NCBI GenBank assembly: GCA_910588065.1
Contig: CAJUPZ010000004.1
Coordinates: forward strand, 1-64,000
DNA from: an uncultured Muribaculaceae bacterium
GTDB lineage: Bacteria > Bacteroidota > Bacteroidia > Bacteroidales > Muribaculaceae
Length of the DNA stretch: 64,000 nt
Direction: 5' to 3'
Shown: positions 44,481-54,127 of the stretch, piece after piece
Layout of the letters: the number at the start of each line of letters is the position of its first letter
How positions within the stretch are numbered: the first letter of the stretch is position 1
Made by a program: the position numbers and the translations under genes
The notes under the pieces: generated by a model
Told to the model about the DNA's origin: nothing
Databases searched by the model: none
What the model saw: the letters and a program-made list of their open reading frames with translations, nothing else

Positions 44481-45830
44481 TCAGGCTTCGCCTGAGAGGC
44501 GTGCCTTCATGGCTGCTGTCTCCTTTTCGTAGCCGGGCTTTTCGAGGAGGGCAAACATATTCTTTTTGTAAGCCTCGACACCGGGCTGGTTGAAGGGGTT
44601 GACACCGAGCATGTATCCGCTGATGCCGCAAGCCTTCTCAAAGAAATAGATGAGCTGGCCAAGGTATTTTTCGCGGAGTGCGGGGAGAGTGATGACCATA
44701 TTGGGCACACCGCCGTCAACATGGGCAATGCGTGTGCCGAGCTCGGCCATCTTGTTCACCTGATCGATGCGCTTGCCTGCGAGGAAGTTGAGGCCATCGA
44801 GGTTGGCATTGTCCATCGGCACAAGCACTTCGTGGTCCTGCGCCTCAAGCGACAGCACAGTCTCGAAGATAGTGCGCTCGCCGTCCTGAATCCACTGACC
44901 CATTGAGTGGAGATCGGTAGTGAGGTCGACAGATGCGGGGAATATGCCCTTGCCATCCTTGCCTTCGCTCTCGCCGTAGAGCTGTTTCCACCATTCGGCG
45001 AAGTAGTGGAGCTTCGGGCAGTAGTTGGCGAGAATCTCGGTCTTTTTGCCTGCGCGGTAAAGAGCGTTTCGGGTCTGGGCATAGAGCTGTGCGGGATTGT
45101 TTTCACCGGGCACGGCAGTGATTTTCTCCATTTCGGCGGCGCCGGCCATAAGAGCCTGGATGTCGTAGCCGGCCACAGCGATGGGTAGGAGACCAACGGG
45201 CGACAGCACAGAGAAGCGTCCGCCTACATTGTCGTCGATAACAAAGGTTTTGTAGCCCTCCTCGGTGGCGAGCTGGCGCAGCGCTCCGCGCTTTGCATCG
45301 GTGATGGCAACGATGAGTTTCGAAGCCTTTTCCTTGCCCTCTTTCTTTTCAAGCTGGTCCTTGAGCAGACGGAAAGCGATTGCGGGCTCGGTTGTGGTGC
45401 CGCTCTTGGAAATCACGATAATGCCGAATTTCTTGTCGGCGAGCAGATTCATGAGCTCGAACATATAATCTTCGCCGATATTCTGCCCTGCAAAGATTAC
45501 CTTGGGATTGCCGTCGGCCGACTTGTAGGCGGCGAATGAGTCGCTGAGCGCCTCGATTACCGCTTTAGCCCCGAGGTATGAACCGCCGATGCCGATGCAC
45601 ACAACGTATTCGCAGCTGCCACGCAGCACAGCGGCTGCAGCCTCGATATCCTCAAGCAGCGCGGCGGGTGTTGCGGAGGGGAGGTTCACCCAGCCGAGAA
45701 AATCATTGCCGGCACCGGTGCCTTTGTCAACAGTTTCGAGGGCTTTCTCCGCTTCGGGAGCCAGAGCCTTTATCTGGTCGGCGCTCACGGTGTTGTAAAC
45801 CGCCGATACATTGATGTCAATTTTGCTCAT
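44481..45830 (-). CDS. pgi: Glucose-6-phosphate isomerase
   Basis: The 449-residue enzyme links glucose-6-phosphate and fructose-6-phosphate. It shows the family segments [19 protein letters not shown] near residue 80, [15 protein letters not shown] near 141, [14 protein letters not shown], and the C-terminal [12 protein letters not shown]. Its length is that of the short bacterial type. It starts 28 bases after gpsA in a lysS-gpsA-pgi run. Confidence 0.95.
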   Translation of the reverse strand: MSKIDINVSAVYNTVSADQIKALAPEAEKALETVDKGTGAGNDFLGWVNLPSATPAALLEDIEAAAAVLRGSCEYVVCIGIGGSYLGAKAVIEALSDSFAAYKSADGNPKVIFAGQNIGEDYMFELMNLLADKKFGIIVISKSGTTTEPAIAFRLLKDQLEKKEGKEKASKLIVAITDAKRGALRQLATEEGYKTFVIDDNVGGRFSVLSPVGLLPIAVAGYDIQALMAGAAEMEKITAVPGENNPAQLYAQTRNALYRAGKKTEILANYCPKLHYFAEWWKQLYGESEGKDGKGIFPASVDLTTDLHSMGQWIQDGERTIFETVLSLEAQDHEVLVPMDNANLDGLNFLAGKRIDQVNKMAELGTRIAHVDGGVPNMVITLPALREKYLGQLIYFFEKACGISGYMLGVNPFNQPGVEAYKKNMFALLEKPGYEKETAAMKARLSGEA

Positions 45831-45858
45831 GACCGTATGATGTTATAAATGTTGTTAA

Positions 45859-46854
45859 TCAAATGAAAGTTTCCGACATTGCCTTGATGGCCCAGGCGGG
45901 GTTTGCGTTTCGGTAAAGGATGTCGTACACCCCGTCGAGAATCGGCATAGGCACATCGTAGCGGGCGTTTATCTCATGGATGCACTTTGTGCCGTAGTAG
46001 CCCTCGGCTGTCTGCTCCATCTCCATGCGCGCGGCCTTTACGGAGTAGCCGCGCCCAATCATAGAGCCGAAATTGTGGTTGCGGCTGAAGCGGGAGTATG
46101 ATGTCACCAGCAGGTCGCCGAGATACACGGAGTCGCAAATCTGCCTCGGTCGGGGACACACGGTGTTGACAAACCGCTCCATCTCGCGGATAGCGTTGCT
46201 GACCAGCATGGCCAGAAAATTGTCGCCGTTCTTGAGTCCGTGGACAATACCTGCCGCTATAGAGTAGACATTCTTCAGCACGGCAGCATATTCAATGCCG
46301 TTGACATCGTTTGACGTGATGGTATGCATAGCCTTGCCGCTCAGACAGTTGGCGAATTTTTCCGCGTGGAAAATATCGTTACAGCCGACTGTGAGATAGC
46401 TCTGACGGCCAAGCGCCACCTCCTCGGCATGGCACGGACCGCTCACCACAAGGGTGCGCTTAGGCTCCACTCCGAAGCGTTTCTGCATATAAGTGGTTAT
46501 GATGAGGTTGTCGTCAGGCACTATGCCTTTGACAGCCGACACCACATATTTGTCAGATATGTCCACGTTTATTTTGTCGACATGGGCCTTGAAGTATGGC
46601 GAGGGCATGACGAGGAGCAGCGTGTCGGCTTTCGAGCACACATAGTTGATGTCGGACGAAAATTCGATGCGCTCGATGTCAAACACCACATCGCTCAGAT
46701 ATGTGGGGTTGTGGCGCAGCCGCTTGAAGTCGGCAATGCGGTCATCGCGGCGCATATACCACAATATAGTCTCGCAATTGTCCATCAGCAGCTTTGCCAG
46801 CGCGGTAGCCCAGCTTCCGCCACCCATCACGGCTATTGTTCCGGGGAAATTCAT
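45859..46854 (-). CDS. gpsA: Glycerol-3-phosphate dehydrogenase [NAD(P)+]
   Basis: The 331-residue enzyme reduces dihydroxyacetone phosphate to glycerol-3-phosphate for phospholipid synthesis. It has the Rossmann start VMGGGSWATALAKLL, the VVSAVKGI segment and SGPCHAEEVALG near residue 140, and GLKNGDNFLAMLVSNAIREM near 200 (given in part). Length fits the family. The gene is 30 bases after lysS and 28 before pgi. Confidence 0.95.
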   Translation of the reverse strand: MNFPGTIAVMGGGSWATALAKLLMDNCETILWYMRRDDRIADFKRLRHNPTYLSDVVFDIERIEFSSDINYVCSKADTLLLVMPSPYFKAHVDKINVDISDKYVVSAVKGIVPDDNLIITTYMQKRFGVEPKRTLVVSGPCHAEEVALGRQSYLTVGCNDIFHAEKFANCLSGKAMHTITSNDVNGIEYAAVLKNVYSIAAGIVHGLKNGDNFLAMLVSNAIREMERFVNTVCPRPRQICDSVYLGDLLVTSYSRFSRNHNFGSMIGRGYSVKAARMEMEQTAEGYYGTKCIHEINARYDVPMPILDGVYDILYRNANPAWAIKAMSETFI

Positions 46855-46884
46855 GGAATTATAACAATTTAAGTAAGGAGTGTG

Positions 46885-48648
46885 TCAGGCTTCCTCCGGA
46901 ATATTTTTTTCAACGGCGGCTGCAATCCATGCTTTGACATCGTCAACAGAGGGATTTGCGAGCTCGAGCTTGAATTTTTTGTTCAGGCCGCAGAGGTCCT
47001 GCTGCAGCTTGCCGGCCGATGCTGCCGAGGCGAGCTGGGCGAGGGTGAGCACCCCGAGTTTATGGAGCGGAGCCACCCACTGTTCGGGCACACCGACAGT
47101 TGCAAAAACAGCGGCGTTGTCGCGGCGGGCAGTCTTTTCGGGTCGCATCTGCGGGAAGAAGAGCACCTCCTGGATGGTTGTCTGCCCGGTCATGAGCATG
47201 ACAAGGCGATCCATGCCGATGCCCATGCCTGATGTCGGGGGCATGCCATATTCGAGAGCGCGGATAAAGTCGGCGTCAATAATCATAGCCTCGTCGTCGC
47301 CTTTTTCACTGAGCCGCATCTGCTCGGCAAAGCGCTCGTACTGGTCAATCGGGTCGTTGAGCTCGGAGTAAGCGTTTGCCAGCTCCTTGCCGTTAACCAT
47401 CAGCTCGAAGCGTTCGGTAAGCTCGGGGTTGTTGCGGTGGCGCTTGGTGAGGGGCGACATCTCTATGGGATAGTCGATGATGAATGTAGGCTGAATGTAG
47501 TTGCCCTCGCATTTCTCGCCGAAAATTTCGTCGATGAGCTTGCCTTTGCCCATGGAAGGGTCAACCTCAATGTCGAGGCGGCGGCACACATCGCGCAGCT
47601 CCTCCTCGCCCATGCCGGTGATATCTATTCCGGTAAACTCCTTGATGGCGTCGATCATGGTGACTCTGCGGAAGGGAGCCTTGAAGCTGATTGTATTGTC
47701 GCCGACCTTCACTTCGGTGGTGCCGTTGACATCCATACATATCTTTTCGAGCATCCGCTCGGTGAAGTCCATCATCCAGTTGTAGTCCTTGTAGGCCACA
47801 TATATCTCCATGCAGGTGAACTCGGGGTTGTGTGTGCGGTCCATTCCTTCATTACGGAAGTTTTTGGAGAATTCGTACACACCCTCGAAACCGCCCACAA
47901 TGAGACGCTTGAGGTAGAGCTCGTCGGCAATACGGAGGTAGAGCGGAATATCGAGCGCGTTGTGGTGGGTGATGAAGGGGCGCGCGGCTGCTCCGCCGGG
48001 AATCGACTGGAGTATAGGGGTCTCTACCTCGGTGTAGCCGGCATTGTTGAAAAATTCGCGCATGGAGGAGTACACCTTGGTGCGCTTGAGGAATATCTCT
48101 TTCACACCGTCGTTGACAACCAGGTCCACATACCTGCGTCGGTAGCGGAGCTCGGGGTCATCGAATGCGTCGTAGGTCACTCCATCCTTCACCTTGACAA
48201 TGGGGAGCGGGCGGAGCGACTTGCCGAGGAAAGTGATTTTTTCGGCGTGGACAGTGATTTCGCCCATCTGGGTGCGGAACACATAGCCCTCGACACCGAT
48301 AAAGTCACCTATATCAAGAAGTTTTTTGATAACGGTGTTGTAAAACTCCTTGTCCTCGCCGGGGCAGAGGTCATCACGGCTCACATACACCTGTATGCGC
48401 CCCTCGGAGTCCTGAAGTTCAAGGAATGAAGCCTTGCCCATGATGCGGCGGCTCATAACGCGTCCTGCAATAGACACCTCGCGGCGCGGGGCGTCGTCGC
48501 TGAAAGAGTTTTTGATTTCCGCCGTGCGGGCGTTCACTTTATATTCTGCGGCGGGAAAAGGGTCTATGCCTCTTGCGCGCAGCTCGTCCATACTGCCGCG
48601 GCGCACAATCTCCTGCTCGCTAAGTTCGAGGATATTCTTAATAGCCAT
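46885..48648 (-). CDS. lysS: Lysine--tRNA ligase (class II) with C-terminal extension
   Basis: The 587-residue enzyme charges tRNA-Lys. The N-terminal OB domain is about 55-150 (SIAGRVMSRRIMGKASFLEL), and the class II motifs include FRNEGMDRTHNPEFTCMEIY (motif 2) and GMGIGMDRLVMLMTG (motif 3, near residue 475). An extra 80 residues after the catalytic core look like a small helical, HhH-like domain (LHKLGVLTLAQLASAASAG); this extension is a Bacteroidetes trait. A full promoter lies upstream and gpsA and pgi follow. Confidence 0.95.
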   Translation of the reverse strand: MAIKNILELSEQEIVRRGSMDELRARGIDPFPAAEYKVNARTAEIKNSFSDDAPRREVSIAGRVMSRRIMGKASFLELQDSEGRIQVYVSRDDLCPGEDKEFYNTVIKKLLDIGDFIGVEGYVFRTQMGEITVHAEKITFLGKSLRPLPIVKVKDGVTYDAFDDPELRYRRRYVDLVVNDGVKEIFLKRTKVYSSMREFFNNAGYTEVETPILQSIPGGAAARPFITHHNALDIPLYLRIADELYLKRLIVGGFEGVYEFSKNFRNEGMDRTHNPEFTCMEIYVAYKDYNWMMDFTERMLEKICMDVNGTTEVKVGDNTISFKAPFRRVTMIDAIKEFTGIDITGMGEEELRDVCRRLDIEVDPSMGKGKLIDEIFGEKCEGNYIQPTFIIDYPIEMSPLTKRHRNNPELTERFELMVNGKELANAYSELNDPIDQYERFAEQMRLSEKGDDEAMIIDADFIRALEYGMPPTSGMGIGMDRLVMLMTGQTTIQEVLFFPQMRPEKTARRDNAAVFATVGVPEQWVAPLHKLGVLTLAQLASAASAGKLQQDLCGLNKKFKLELANPSVDDVKAWIAAAVEKNIPEEA

Positions 48649-48674
48649 AATTATCCATTTTATTCAAATATCCG

Positions 48675-48706
48675 CAAAATTAAGCATTTAGGTTCGCTAT
48701 TCCAAA
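48675..48706 (-). promoter_or_regulatory. Promoter of lysS-gpsA-pgi
   Basis: On the minus strand TTTG (complement of 48703-48706) is 20 bases before TAATTTTG (complement of 48675-48682). The lysS ATG is 27 bases after the -7 box. Confidence 0.7.
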
Positions 48707-48776
48707 CCCTCGGCGCGTCAATTGACAAAAATGGCCTCAAATTGCACGGTGCGCGGCCGATGTGTGCAATAACGGC

Positions 48777-49985
48777 TCAGCTGCCGGCAAGGTGCAGGGT
48801 TTCGAGAAAACGGCGTACAGTGGCGGGGTCGCCGGTGTGCTTGCCCTTGTCCTCGCTGAGCTTACAGGTGGAGTTGAAAAAGTTCCAGCGCTCGGTTATT
48901 TTCACATCGGTGAGCTTGATTACAATGTTGCGGGGATGTATGCCGGGGAAGTCGTTTGTAAAATGGGTGCCGATGCCGAATGACGGGATGCACCTGGTGC
49001 GGGAGAAGTTCTGCAGATTGATGGCGGTATCGGTGGTGAGCGCGTTGCTGAAAACCACCTGCTTGGTTGCGGGGTCAATGCCGAGCGAGCGGTATTTGGC
49101 GCATATTTTCTCAAGTTCTTCGTAATTGTCACCGCTGTCCACCCTCAGACCTTTGAACATATTGGCAAAATCTTCGGAGAAGTTGAGGCTGAATATATTC
49201 CAGCCGTAGGTGTCGTACAGGAATGTGCCGAGCGCGCCGCGGTATGTTGCCGACCATGCCCTCATGGCAAGGTGGTTTGCCATCTGGGGGCCGTACATTC
49301 CGGCGATCGCACACATGAATTCATGAGCCATGGTGCCGACCGGCACAAGGTCGTACTTCATGGCGAAGTACACATTGCTGGTGCCCACAAACCGGCCGGG
49401 TCCGGGAGTCTCGCGCCCGCACTCGCTCATTGCCTTGACAACAACCTCCTGGGCGGCAAAGGATGCGCGCCGCCTCGTGCCTAAGTCGCTGAAGTAGCAC
49501 CCCGCGTCGATGAGACGGCGGGCTTTGTCCCATGACTTGTCGTAGTACGGGCCGAGGTCTATGAGCTTTGCCTGCCCGGTCATCTCATAGTAAAGTTCTG
49601 AGATAATGGCGAGCACCTTCACCTCAAGCAGTATGGTGTTGCTCCAGCACCCCTCGAAATGCACGCTTAGCCGGCCTTCCTCATCCTGCGCGACTGTGAC
49701 CCATGAGCTGCTGAAGCGGTAGCCTTTGAGAAAGTTGTAGAACCAGAAGGGTATGTATGGACATCTCCGCTTCATGAATTCCACCTCCTCATCCGTTATC
49801 GTCACCCCCTCAAGGAGTTTTACCTGCCGCATGAGCTCGTCGGCGAATCCGGGAGGATAGGGGGTGTTGTCGCGATCGGTGAATGCGTAGCGCACAATAG
49901 CGCGGGGGTAGTTGTCAATCACCGCGCAGCACATAGTGAGCTTGTACAGGTCGTCGTCTGTGAAATGGGTGATAATCTGGTGCAT
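48777..49985 (-). CDS. pncB: Nicotinate phosphoribosyltransferase
   Basis: The 402-residue enzyme salvages nicotinate into NAD synthesis. Visible are the N-terminal FTDDDLYKLTMCCAVIDNYP, the VHFEGCWSNTILLEVKVLA stretch, GTSNVYFAMKYDLVPVGTMAHE (given in part) and the phosphate-binding RVDSGDNYEELEKI near residue 276. Length matches bacterial PncB. It stands alone, 120 bases after the GH20 gene. With nadB it gives the cell both de novo and salvage routes to NAD. Confidence 0.93.
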   Translation of the reverse strand: MHQIITHFTDDDLYKLTMCCAVIDNYPRAIVRYAFTDRDNTPYPPGFADELMRQVKLLEGVTITDEEVEFMKRRCPYIPFWFYNFLKGYRFSSSWVTVAQDEEGRLSVHFEGCWSNTILLEVKVLAIISELYYEMTGQAKLIDLGPYYDKSWDKARRLIDAGCYFSDLGTRRRASFAAQEVVVKAMSECGRETPGPGRFVGTSNVYFAMKYDLVPVGTMAHEFMCAIAGMYGPQMANHLAMRAWSATYRGALGTFLYDTYGWNIFSLNFSEDFANMFKGLRVDSGDNYEELEKICAKYRSLGIDPATKQVVFSNALTTDTAINLQNFSRTRCIPSFGIGTHFTNDFPGIHPRNIVIKLTDVKITERWNFFNSTCKLSEDKGKHTGDPATVRRFLETLHLAGS

Positions 49986-50040
49986 GGAGTATGTGGTTTG
50001 AGGGGTTTGTCAGATGGTTGGCGTGGTGCGGAGCCTGAGG

Positions 50041-50072
50041 GTGCCCTGCGGACGGAAGTGTCCGCAGGGCAC
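50041..50072. other. Perfect 13-bp hairpin between GH20 and pncB
   Basis: GTGCCCTGCGGAC (50041-50053) pairs fully with 50060-50072 around a 6-base loop, and outer AGCCT/AGGCT bases extend it. No T tract follows on the minus strand, so a simple terminator is not certain; a processing or mRNA-protecting hairpin after the GH20 gene is possible. Confidence 0.55.
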
Positions 50073-50105
50073 AGGCTACAGGCCTGTATGCTTATATCGC
50101 AGCTG

Positions 50106-52337
50106 TCACTTGCCCACCGGCTGCAGGGTGGCTACACCCTCCTTGCCGAGGTAGAACAGCTTGGCTCTCACCTCTTTGGTGCCGGCGGGGATAGTCACCG
50201 GGGCGGTGTACTCAGGCGACTGCGCTGTAGGCTCGCTTCCGTCAAGGGTATACCTTATAACGCCGCCGGCGTAGGGTGAGTTCATCAGGGCTTTGCCGTC
50301 GGCTATTTTGATGCCGGGCTGGCGCATGTGCACATTCACGCCTCTGCCGGTGAGATATGGCAGCTCATGGCTCTCGAGCACACGGTTGAAGGCTGCACGG
50401 CTGTAAGTGGTGTCGGAGTTCCACGCGCGCTCGGCCATACCGAGAGCCTTGGGGAAAATGTAGTGCTCCATCCATTCGGGGCCGCGCACGGTCTCGCTCC
50501 ACAGCTGGCCCTGCACGCCAATCACCTTGCCTCCCTTGATGGTGGGAGAAATTACGGCGGGGTAGGCGTCGAGGGCTGTGAATTCATCGGTCAGCATCGC
50601 CCAGGGCAGGCCATGCTCATCGGGGTGACCGCTGTACGACTGGTCGAGATAGAATCCGTGGGCAGTTGACATCACTACAGGCAAACCGAGCTCCTGCGCT
50701 TTCACTGCGGGTAGAGTGGTCTCATCCTTGCCGGGCCATGTCACCCAGAGGTTGATAAACTCCACATACGGGGCTATCTCGCGGGCTATCTTCTCATCTT
50801 TGCCAAGGGCAACCTCCTGCCAGCCGGCCATCTCGAGGCCGCGCTGCTGCAGCGCTTTGCCAAGCCATTTGGCCCAGTAGACATGCAGGTCGCCCTCGCT
50901 GTTCATACCATACTCCTTCATGAATTTTATGGCGCTCGGCGAACCGCTCCACGCACCGTGTGGCACCTCATCGCCACCGATATGGATTGCGTTAAGCGGC
51001 ACACCGGCCTCCTTGTACATCGCTATAATCTCGTCAAACACCTTTTCCATAAACTTATACGGGCCGGGAAGAGCGGGATTCATCACATTGTCGCCGAAGT
51101 CCTGGGCGGAGCGATACTTCGAGGTGTCGCCATCCTCGCGCAGGCGGTAGGTGGCATCGCCGGTGTTGCGGTAGCGGGCCTCCATGGCATGGACGGCGGC
51201 GCGGGCATGGCCGGGGGTCTCGATTTCGGGTATCACGGTGACACCGCGGGCATCGCAGTATTTCAGGAAGTCGATAAACTCCTTGCGGGTATAGTGGCCG
51301 TTGCCCCAGTTGCTGTCAGTGGTGCCGTTGCCGGAATATATCTGCGCAAGGTGGTTCTTCTCATCAACAGTGTAGCCGCGGCGGCTGCCATACTCGGTGA
51401 GTTCGGGCAGTCCGGGAATCTCTATGCGCCAGCCCTCGTCGTCTATAAAGTGAAACTGCAGGCGGTTGAGACGGTAGTCGGCCATCACATCCACAAACTT
51501 CTTCATCTGGTCGAGGGTCTGGAAGTTGCGTGCAACATCAATCATCACACCTCTGTAGCCATAGTCGGGCCAGTCCTCGACAACAGCCGCGGGCAGCTTG
51601 CCGCCATTCATCTTCAGCAGGCGCTGAAAGGTGCGTCCGGCGGTGTAGAGCGCCTGACGGCTCGCACCTTCGATAGTCACCCCGGCGGGGGTCACACTGA
51701 TGCGGTAAAACTCAGGGTTGGCGTGCTTTATGAGCTTCATTTCCGGTTTTTTACCGGCAGCGGAGACATACTCCCCAGCCCCGGGGGTGACGCTTTTGAA
51801 AGAGGGCACAATATCATACGGTCCGGCAGCCGGCGCGGCGGCAAGAGCCTCATTGATGGCATAAACCTCCTCGCCGTAAGGCATACGGTCGCGCCCGGGC
51901 GAAGCCCACTGCTCTGCGCGCTCTGTGCCTGAAAGGCGGGTGAATTTCACATCAAACGGCTTGCCGGAGGCATCAACCCCATGCACACCGTCAGCACCGT
52001 AGCTGTACGCGGGCATATTTCCGGCAGTGACAATATCCACCACCACACTGTCGGCGCCCTGCGCAAAGCGGGGCGAGGCAATGTAATAGTAGCCGGGAAT
52101 GATGCGCACAACAGTGTCTACACTGTTGACAGGCTTCATAGCTCTGTCAAACTGACAGAATGCCAATCGGTTGAGCCCTGCAAGGTTCCCCTTGATTATA
52201 AAACGCTGAACATACTCCGTGGCTCCGTCGGCACCCTTCCGGTTGCCAACATTCTGCCACTCCACCTCGACGGCATTTGCCGCCCCGGCGCTCACTCCGG
52301 CTGCGATAGCCATAGTCGCTAAGAACTCTTTTATCAT
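50106..52337 (-). CDS. Beta-N-acetylhexosaminidase (GH20)
   Basis: The 743-residue exported enzyme removes terminal GlcNAc or GalNAc, as found on host mucin glycans or chitin fragments. A signal peptide is seen (FLATMAIAAGVSAGAANA, cleavage near residue 20). An N-terminal immunoglobulin-like domain and a GH20b domain precede the catalytic barrel, which has the paired catalytic residues in HIGGDEVPHGAW near residue 455. A C-terminal beta-sandwich domain (IKIADGKALMNSPYAGGVIR, YTLDGSEPT) closes the protein. ATG 52337 is chosen; the longer frame runs through its promoter. It is not part of a SusCD cluster here. Confidence 0.92.
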   Translation of the reverse strand: MIKEFLATMAIAAGVSAGAANAVEVEWQNVGNRKGADGATEYVQRFIIKGNLAGLNRLAFCQFDRAMKPVNSVDTVVRIIPGYYYIASPRFAQGADSVVVDIVTAGNMPAYSYGADGVHGVDASGKPFDVKFTRLSGTERAEQWASPGRDRMPYGEEVYAINEALAAAPAAGPYDIVPSFKSVTPGAGEYVSAAGKKPEMKLIKHANPEFYRISVTPAGVTIEGASRQALYTAGRTFQRLLKMNGGKLPAAVVEDWPDYGYRGVMIDVARNFQTLDQMKKFVDVMADYRLNRLQFHFIDDEGWRIEIPGLPELTEYGSRRGYTVDEKNHLAQIYSGNGTTDSNWGNGHYTRKEFIDFLKYCDARGVTVIPEIETPGHARAAVHAMEARYRNTGDATYRLREDGDTSKYRSAQDFGDNVMNPALPGPYKFMEKVFDEIIAMYKEAGVPLNAIHIGGDEVPHGAWSGSPSAIKFMKEYGMNSEGDLHVYWAKWLGKALQQRGLEMAGWQEVALGKDEKIAREIAPYVEFINLWVTWPGKDETTLPAVKAQELGLPVVMSTAHGFYLDQSYSGHPDEHGLPWAMLTDEFTALDAYPAVISPTIKGGKVIGVQGQLWSETVRGPEWMEHYIFPKALGMAERAWNSDTTYSRAAFNRVLESHELPYLTGRGVNVHMRQPGIKIADGKALMNSPYAGGVIRYTLDGSEPTAQSPEYTAPVTIPAGTKEVRAKLFYLGKEGVATLQPVGK

Positions 52338-52358
52338 GGAATTAAATTTATTGTTCCA

Positions 52359-52390
52359 CAAAGATACAATAAGATGGCTGCAATCCCAAA
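52359..52390 (-). promoter_or_regulatory. Promoter of the GH20 gene
   Basis: On the minus strand TTTG (complement of 52387-52390) is 20 bases before TATCTTTG (complement of 52359-52366). Confidence 0.72.
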
Positions 52391-52425
52391 TTTTTTCGCG
52401 CACGTATATATAATAAGGTGTAGGG

Positions 52426-52450
52426 TTTTTAGTTTTTAGTTTTTAGTTGG
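52426..52450. repeat. TTTTTAG(T) repeats in the 52.4-kb intergenic region
   Basis: Three near-perfect 7-base TTTTTAG units in tandem end in TTGG. The same kind of repeat occurs at 61301-61335 and, on the other strand, at 5231-5274. Apart from this and the two divergent promoters, the 306-base gap 52338-52643 holds nothing recognisable. Confidence 0.6.
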
Positions 52451-52577
52451 GAGAGGGAGGGGTAGGGTCGTTAAGGTCTTTAGGGCGGCCTGTTCGTGGG
52501 GTCTTTTTGATAATGGTCACTTTCAACGCGCAATTATGCGGGTTAATCATAAAATGCAGGGGTTTGGTGCATTTTTA

Positions 52578-52609
52578 TTTGACTTAGTTGCTTTTTTCAT
52601 CTATCTTTG
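52578..52609 (+). promoter_or_regulatory. Promoter of trpB
   Basis: TTTG at 52578-52581 is 20 bases before TATCTTTG at 52602-52609; the trpB ATG is 34 bases further on. Confidence 0.7.
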
Positions 52610-52643
52610 CTAGCTATTACATATATACTTGTACTTACTCACT

Positions 52644-54005
52644 ATGGACTCAAAGAAATTCTTACTTCAGGAAAAAGACATACCCACAGCGTGGTTCAAC
52701 ATCATCCCCCAGATGCCAACAAAACCGCGCCCTATGCTAAACCCCGCTACCAAACAGCCCCTCAGCGCCGAGGATCTGTTTCCCCTCTTTTCAGAAGAAG
52801 CGGCCAGACAGGAGATGAACACCACCGACTCGTGGATTGAAATCCCCGAGCAGGTGCGCGACATCTACAAAATATGGCGCCCCACCCCGCTGGTGCGCGC
52901 CGCCGGCCTTGAAAAGGCTATCGGCACCAACTGCCGCATTTATTTCAAGAACGAAAGCGTAAGCCCGGTCGGCTCCCACAAACTCAACTCGGCTATTCCC
53001 CAGGCTTTCTACTGCAAGCAGCAGGGGGTCACTAACATAACAACAGAAACCGGTGCCGGACAATGGGGCGCGGCGCTGTCGCTCGCCTCAAGAATGTTTG
53101 GCCTCGACCTTGCCGTGTATATGGTAAAGGTGTCATACCACCAGAAGCCATACCGCCGCTCAATAATGCAGACCTACGGAGCCGAGGTGGTGGCATCGCC
53201 GAGTATGTCAACCAAAGCCGGCCGAAAAATCATTACCGACACCCCCAATCATCAGGGCTCGCTCGGCACAGCTATAAGCGAGGCGGTTGAGCTCGCAATG
53301 AGCACTCCTAACTGCAAATACGCACTCGGCTCCGTGCTCAATCATGTATCGCTCCACCAGACTGTCATAGGCCTCGAAGCCGAAAAGCAGATGGAGATGG
53401 CCGGTGACTATCCCGACATTGTGATCGGTTGCTTCGGTGGCGGCAGCAACTTCTCCGGAATCGCATTCCCCTTCATGCGCCACAACCTCGAAGGCAACAA
53501 AAACACCACTTTCATCGCCGCCGAGCCGGCTTCTTGCCCGAAGCTGACACGCGGTGTGATGCAGTACGACTTCGGCGATGAGGCCGGCTACACTCCCCTC
53601 ATTCCGATGCTCACACTCGGCCACAACTTCGCCCCCGCAAACATCCACGCCGGCGGCCTGAGATACCACGGTGCCGGCGCGGTGGTGAGCCAGCTGATGT
53701 GCGACAACCTCATGAGCGCCGTCGACATCCCGCAGCTCGAATCATTCGATGCCGCAACCCTATTTGCAAAAGCCGAAGGAATCATCCCCGCTCCGGAAAG
53801 CGCCCATGCAATCGCGGCTGCAATACGCCAGGCCAGGAAAGCCGATGAGGAGGGCTCTCCAAAAGTGATTCTCTTCAACCTCTCCGGCCACGGATTAATA
53901 GACATGACCGCCTACGACAGATACCTTGCAGGCGACCTCGCCAACTATGAGGTGACAGACGAAGATGTTGCCCGCAACGTAGCCGGACTCGATAAAATCA
54001 TCTGA
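52644..54005 (+). CDS. trpB: TrpB-like pyridoxal-phosphate-dependent enzyme (TrpB2 type)
   Basis: The 453-residue enzyme joins indole and serine to tryptophan. The PLP lysine lies in VGSHKLNSA near residue 112, followed by TTETGAGQWGAALS near 137 and the phosphate-binding GCFGGGSNFSG near 270. The longer N-terminus and WRPTPLVRA region put it in the TrpB2 group, which works without TrpA. No other trp gene is in the window, so it may recover free indole rather than act in a full pathway. ATG 52644 is chosen over an upstream start five codons away. Confidence 0.88.
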   Translation: MDSKKFLLQEKDIPTAWFNIIPQMPTKPRPMLNPATKQPLSAEDLFPLFSEEAARQEMNTTDSWIEIPEQVRDIYKIWRPTPLVRAAGLEKAIGTNCRIYFKNESVSPVGSHKLNSAIPQAFYCKQQGVTNITTETGAGQWGAALSLASRMFGLDLAVYMVKVSYHQKPYRRSIMQTYGAEVVASPSMSTKAGRKIITDTPNHQGSLGTAISEAVELAMSTPNCKYALGSVLNHVSLHQTVIGLEAEKQMEMAGDYPDIVIGCFGGGSNFSGIAFPFMRHNLEGNKNTTFIAAEPASCPKLTRGVMQYDFGDEAGYTPLIPMLTLGHNFAPANIHAGGLRYHGAGAVVSQLMCDNLMSAVDIPQLESFDAATLFAKAEGIIPAPESAHAIAAAIRQARKADEEGSPKVILFNLSGHGLIDMTAYDRYLAGDLANYEVTDEDVARNVAGLDKII

Positions 54006-54127
54006 AACCCCGCTTTTTAGTTTTCTTTTGTGAAATACAATTAAAATACCCGCAGTGTCCCGTGCGTCTGAGCCTAATTTGCTAATTTTGCAAAACTGCA
54101 GCCATACCCGCACGTCCGTCACATCAG

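Noticed and set aside
47437..48429. A 330-codon plus-strand frame opposite lysS
   Set aside because: It lacks any domain and mirrors the codons of lysS, which has a clear family match.
50883..51932. A 349-codon plus-strand frame opposite the GH20 gene
   Set aside because: It is a shadow of the GH20 frame, which holds the catalytic HIGGDE motif.
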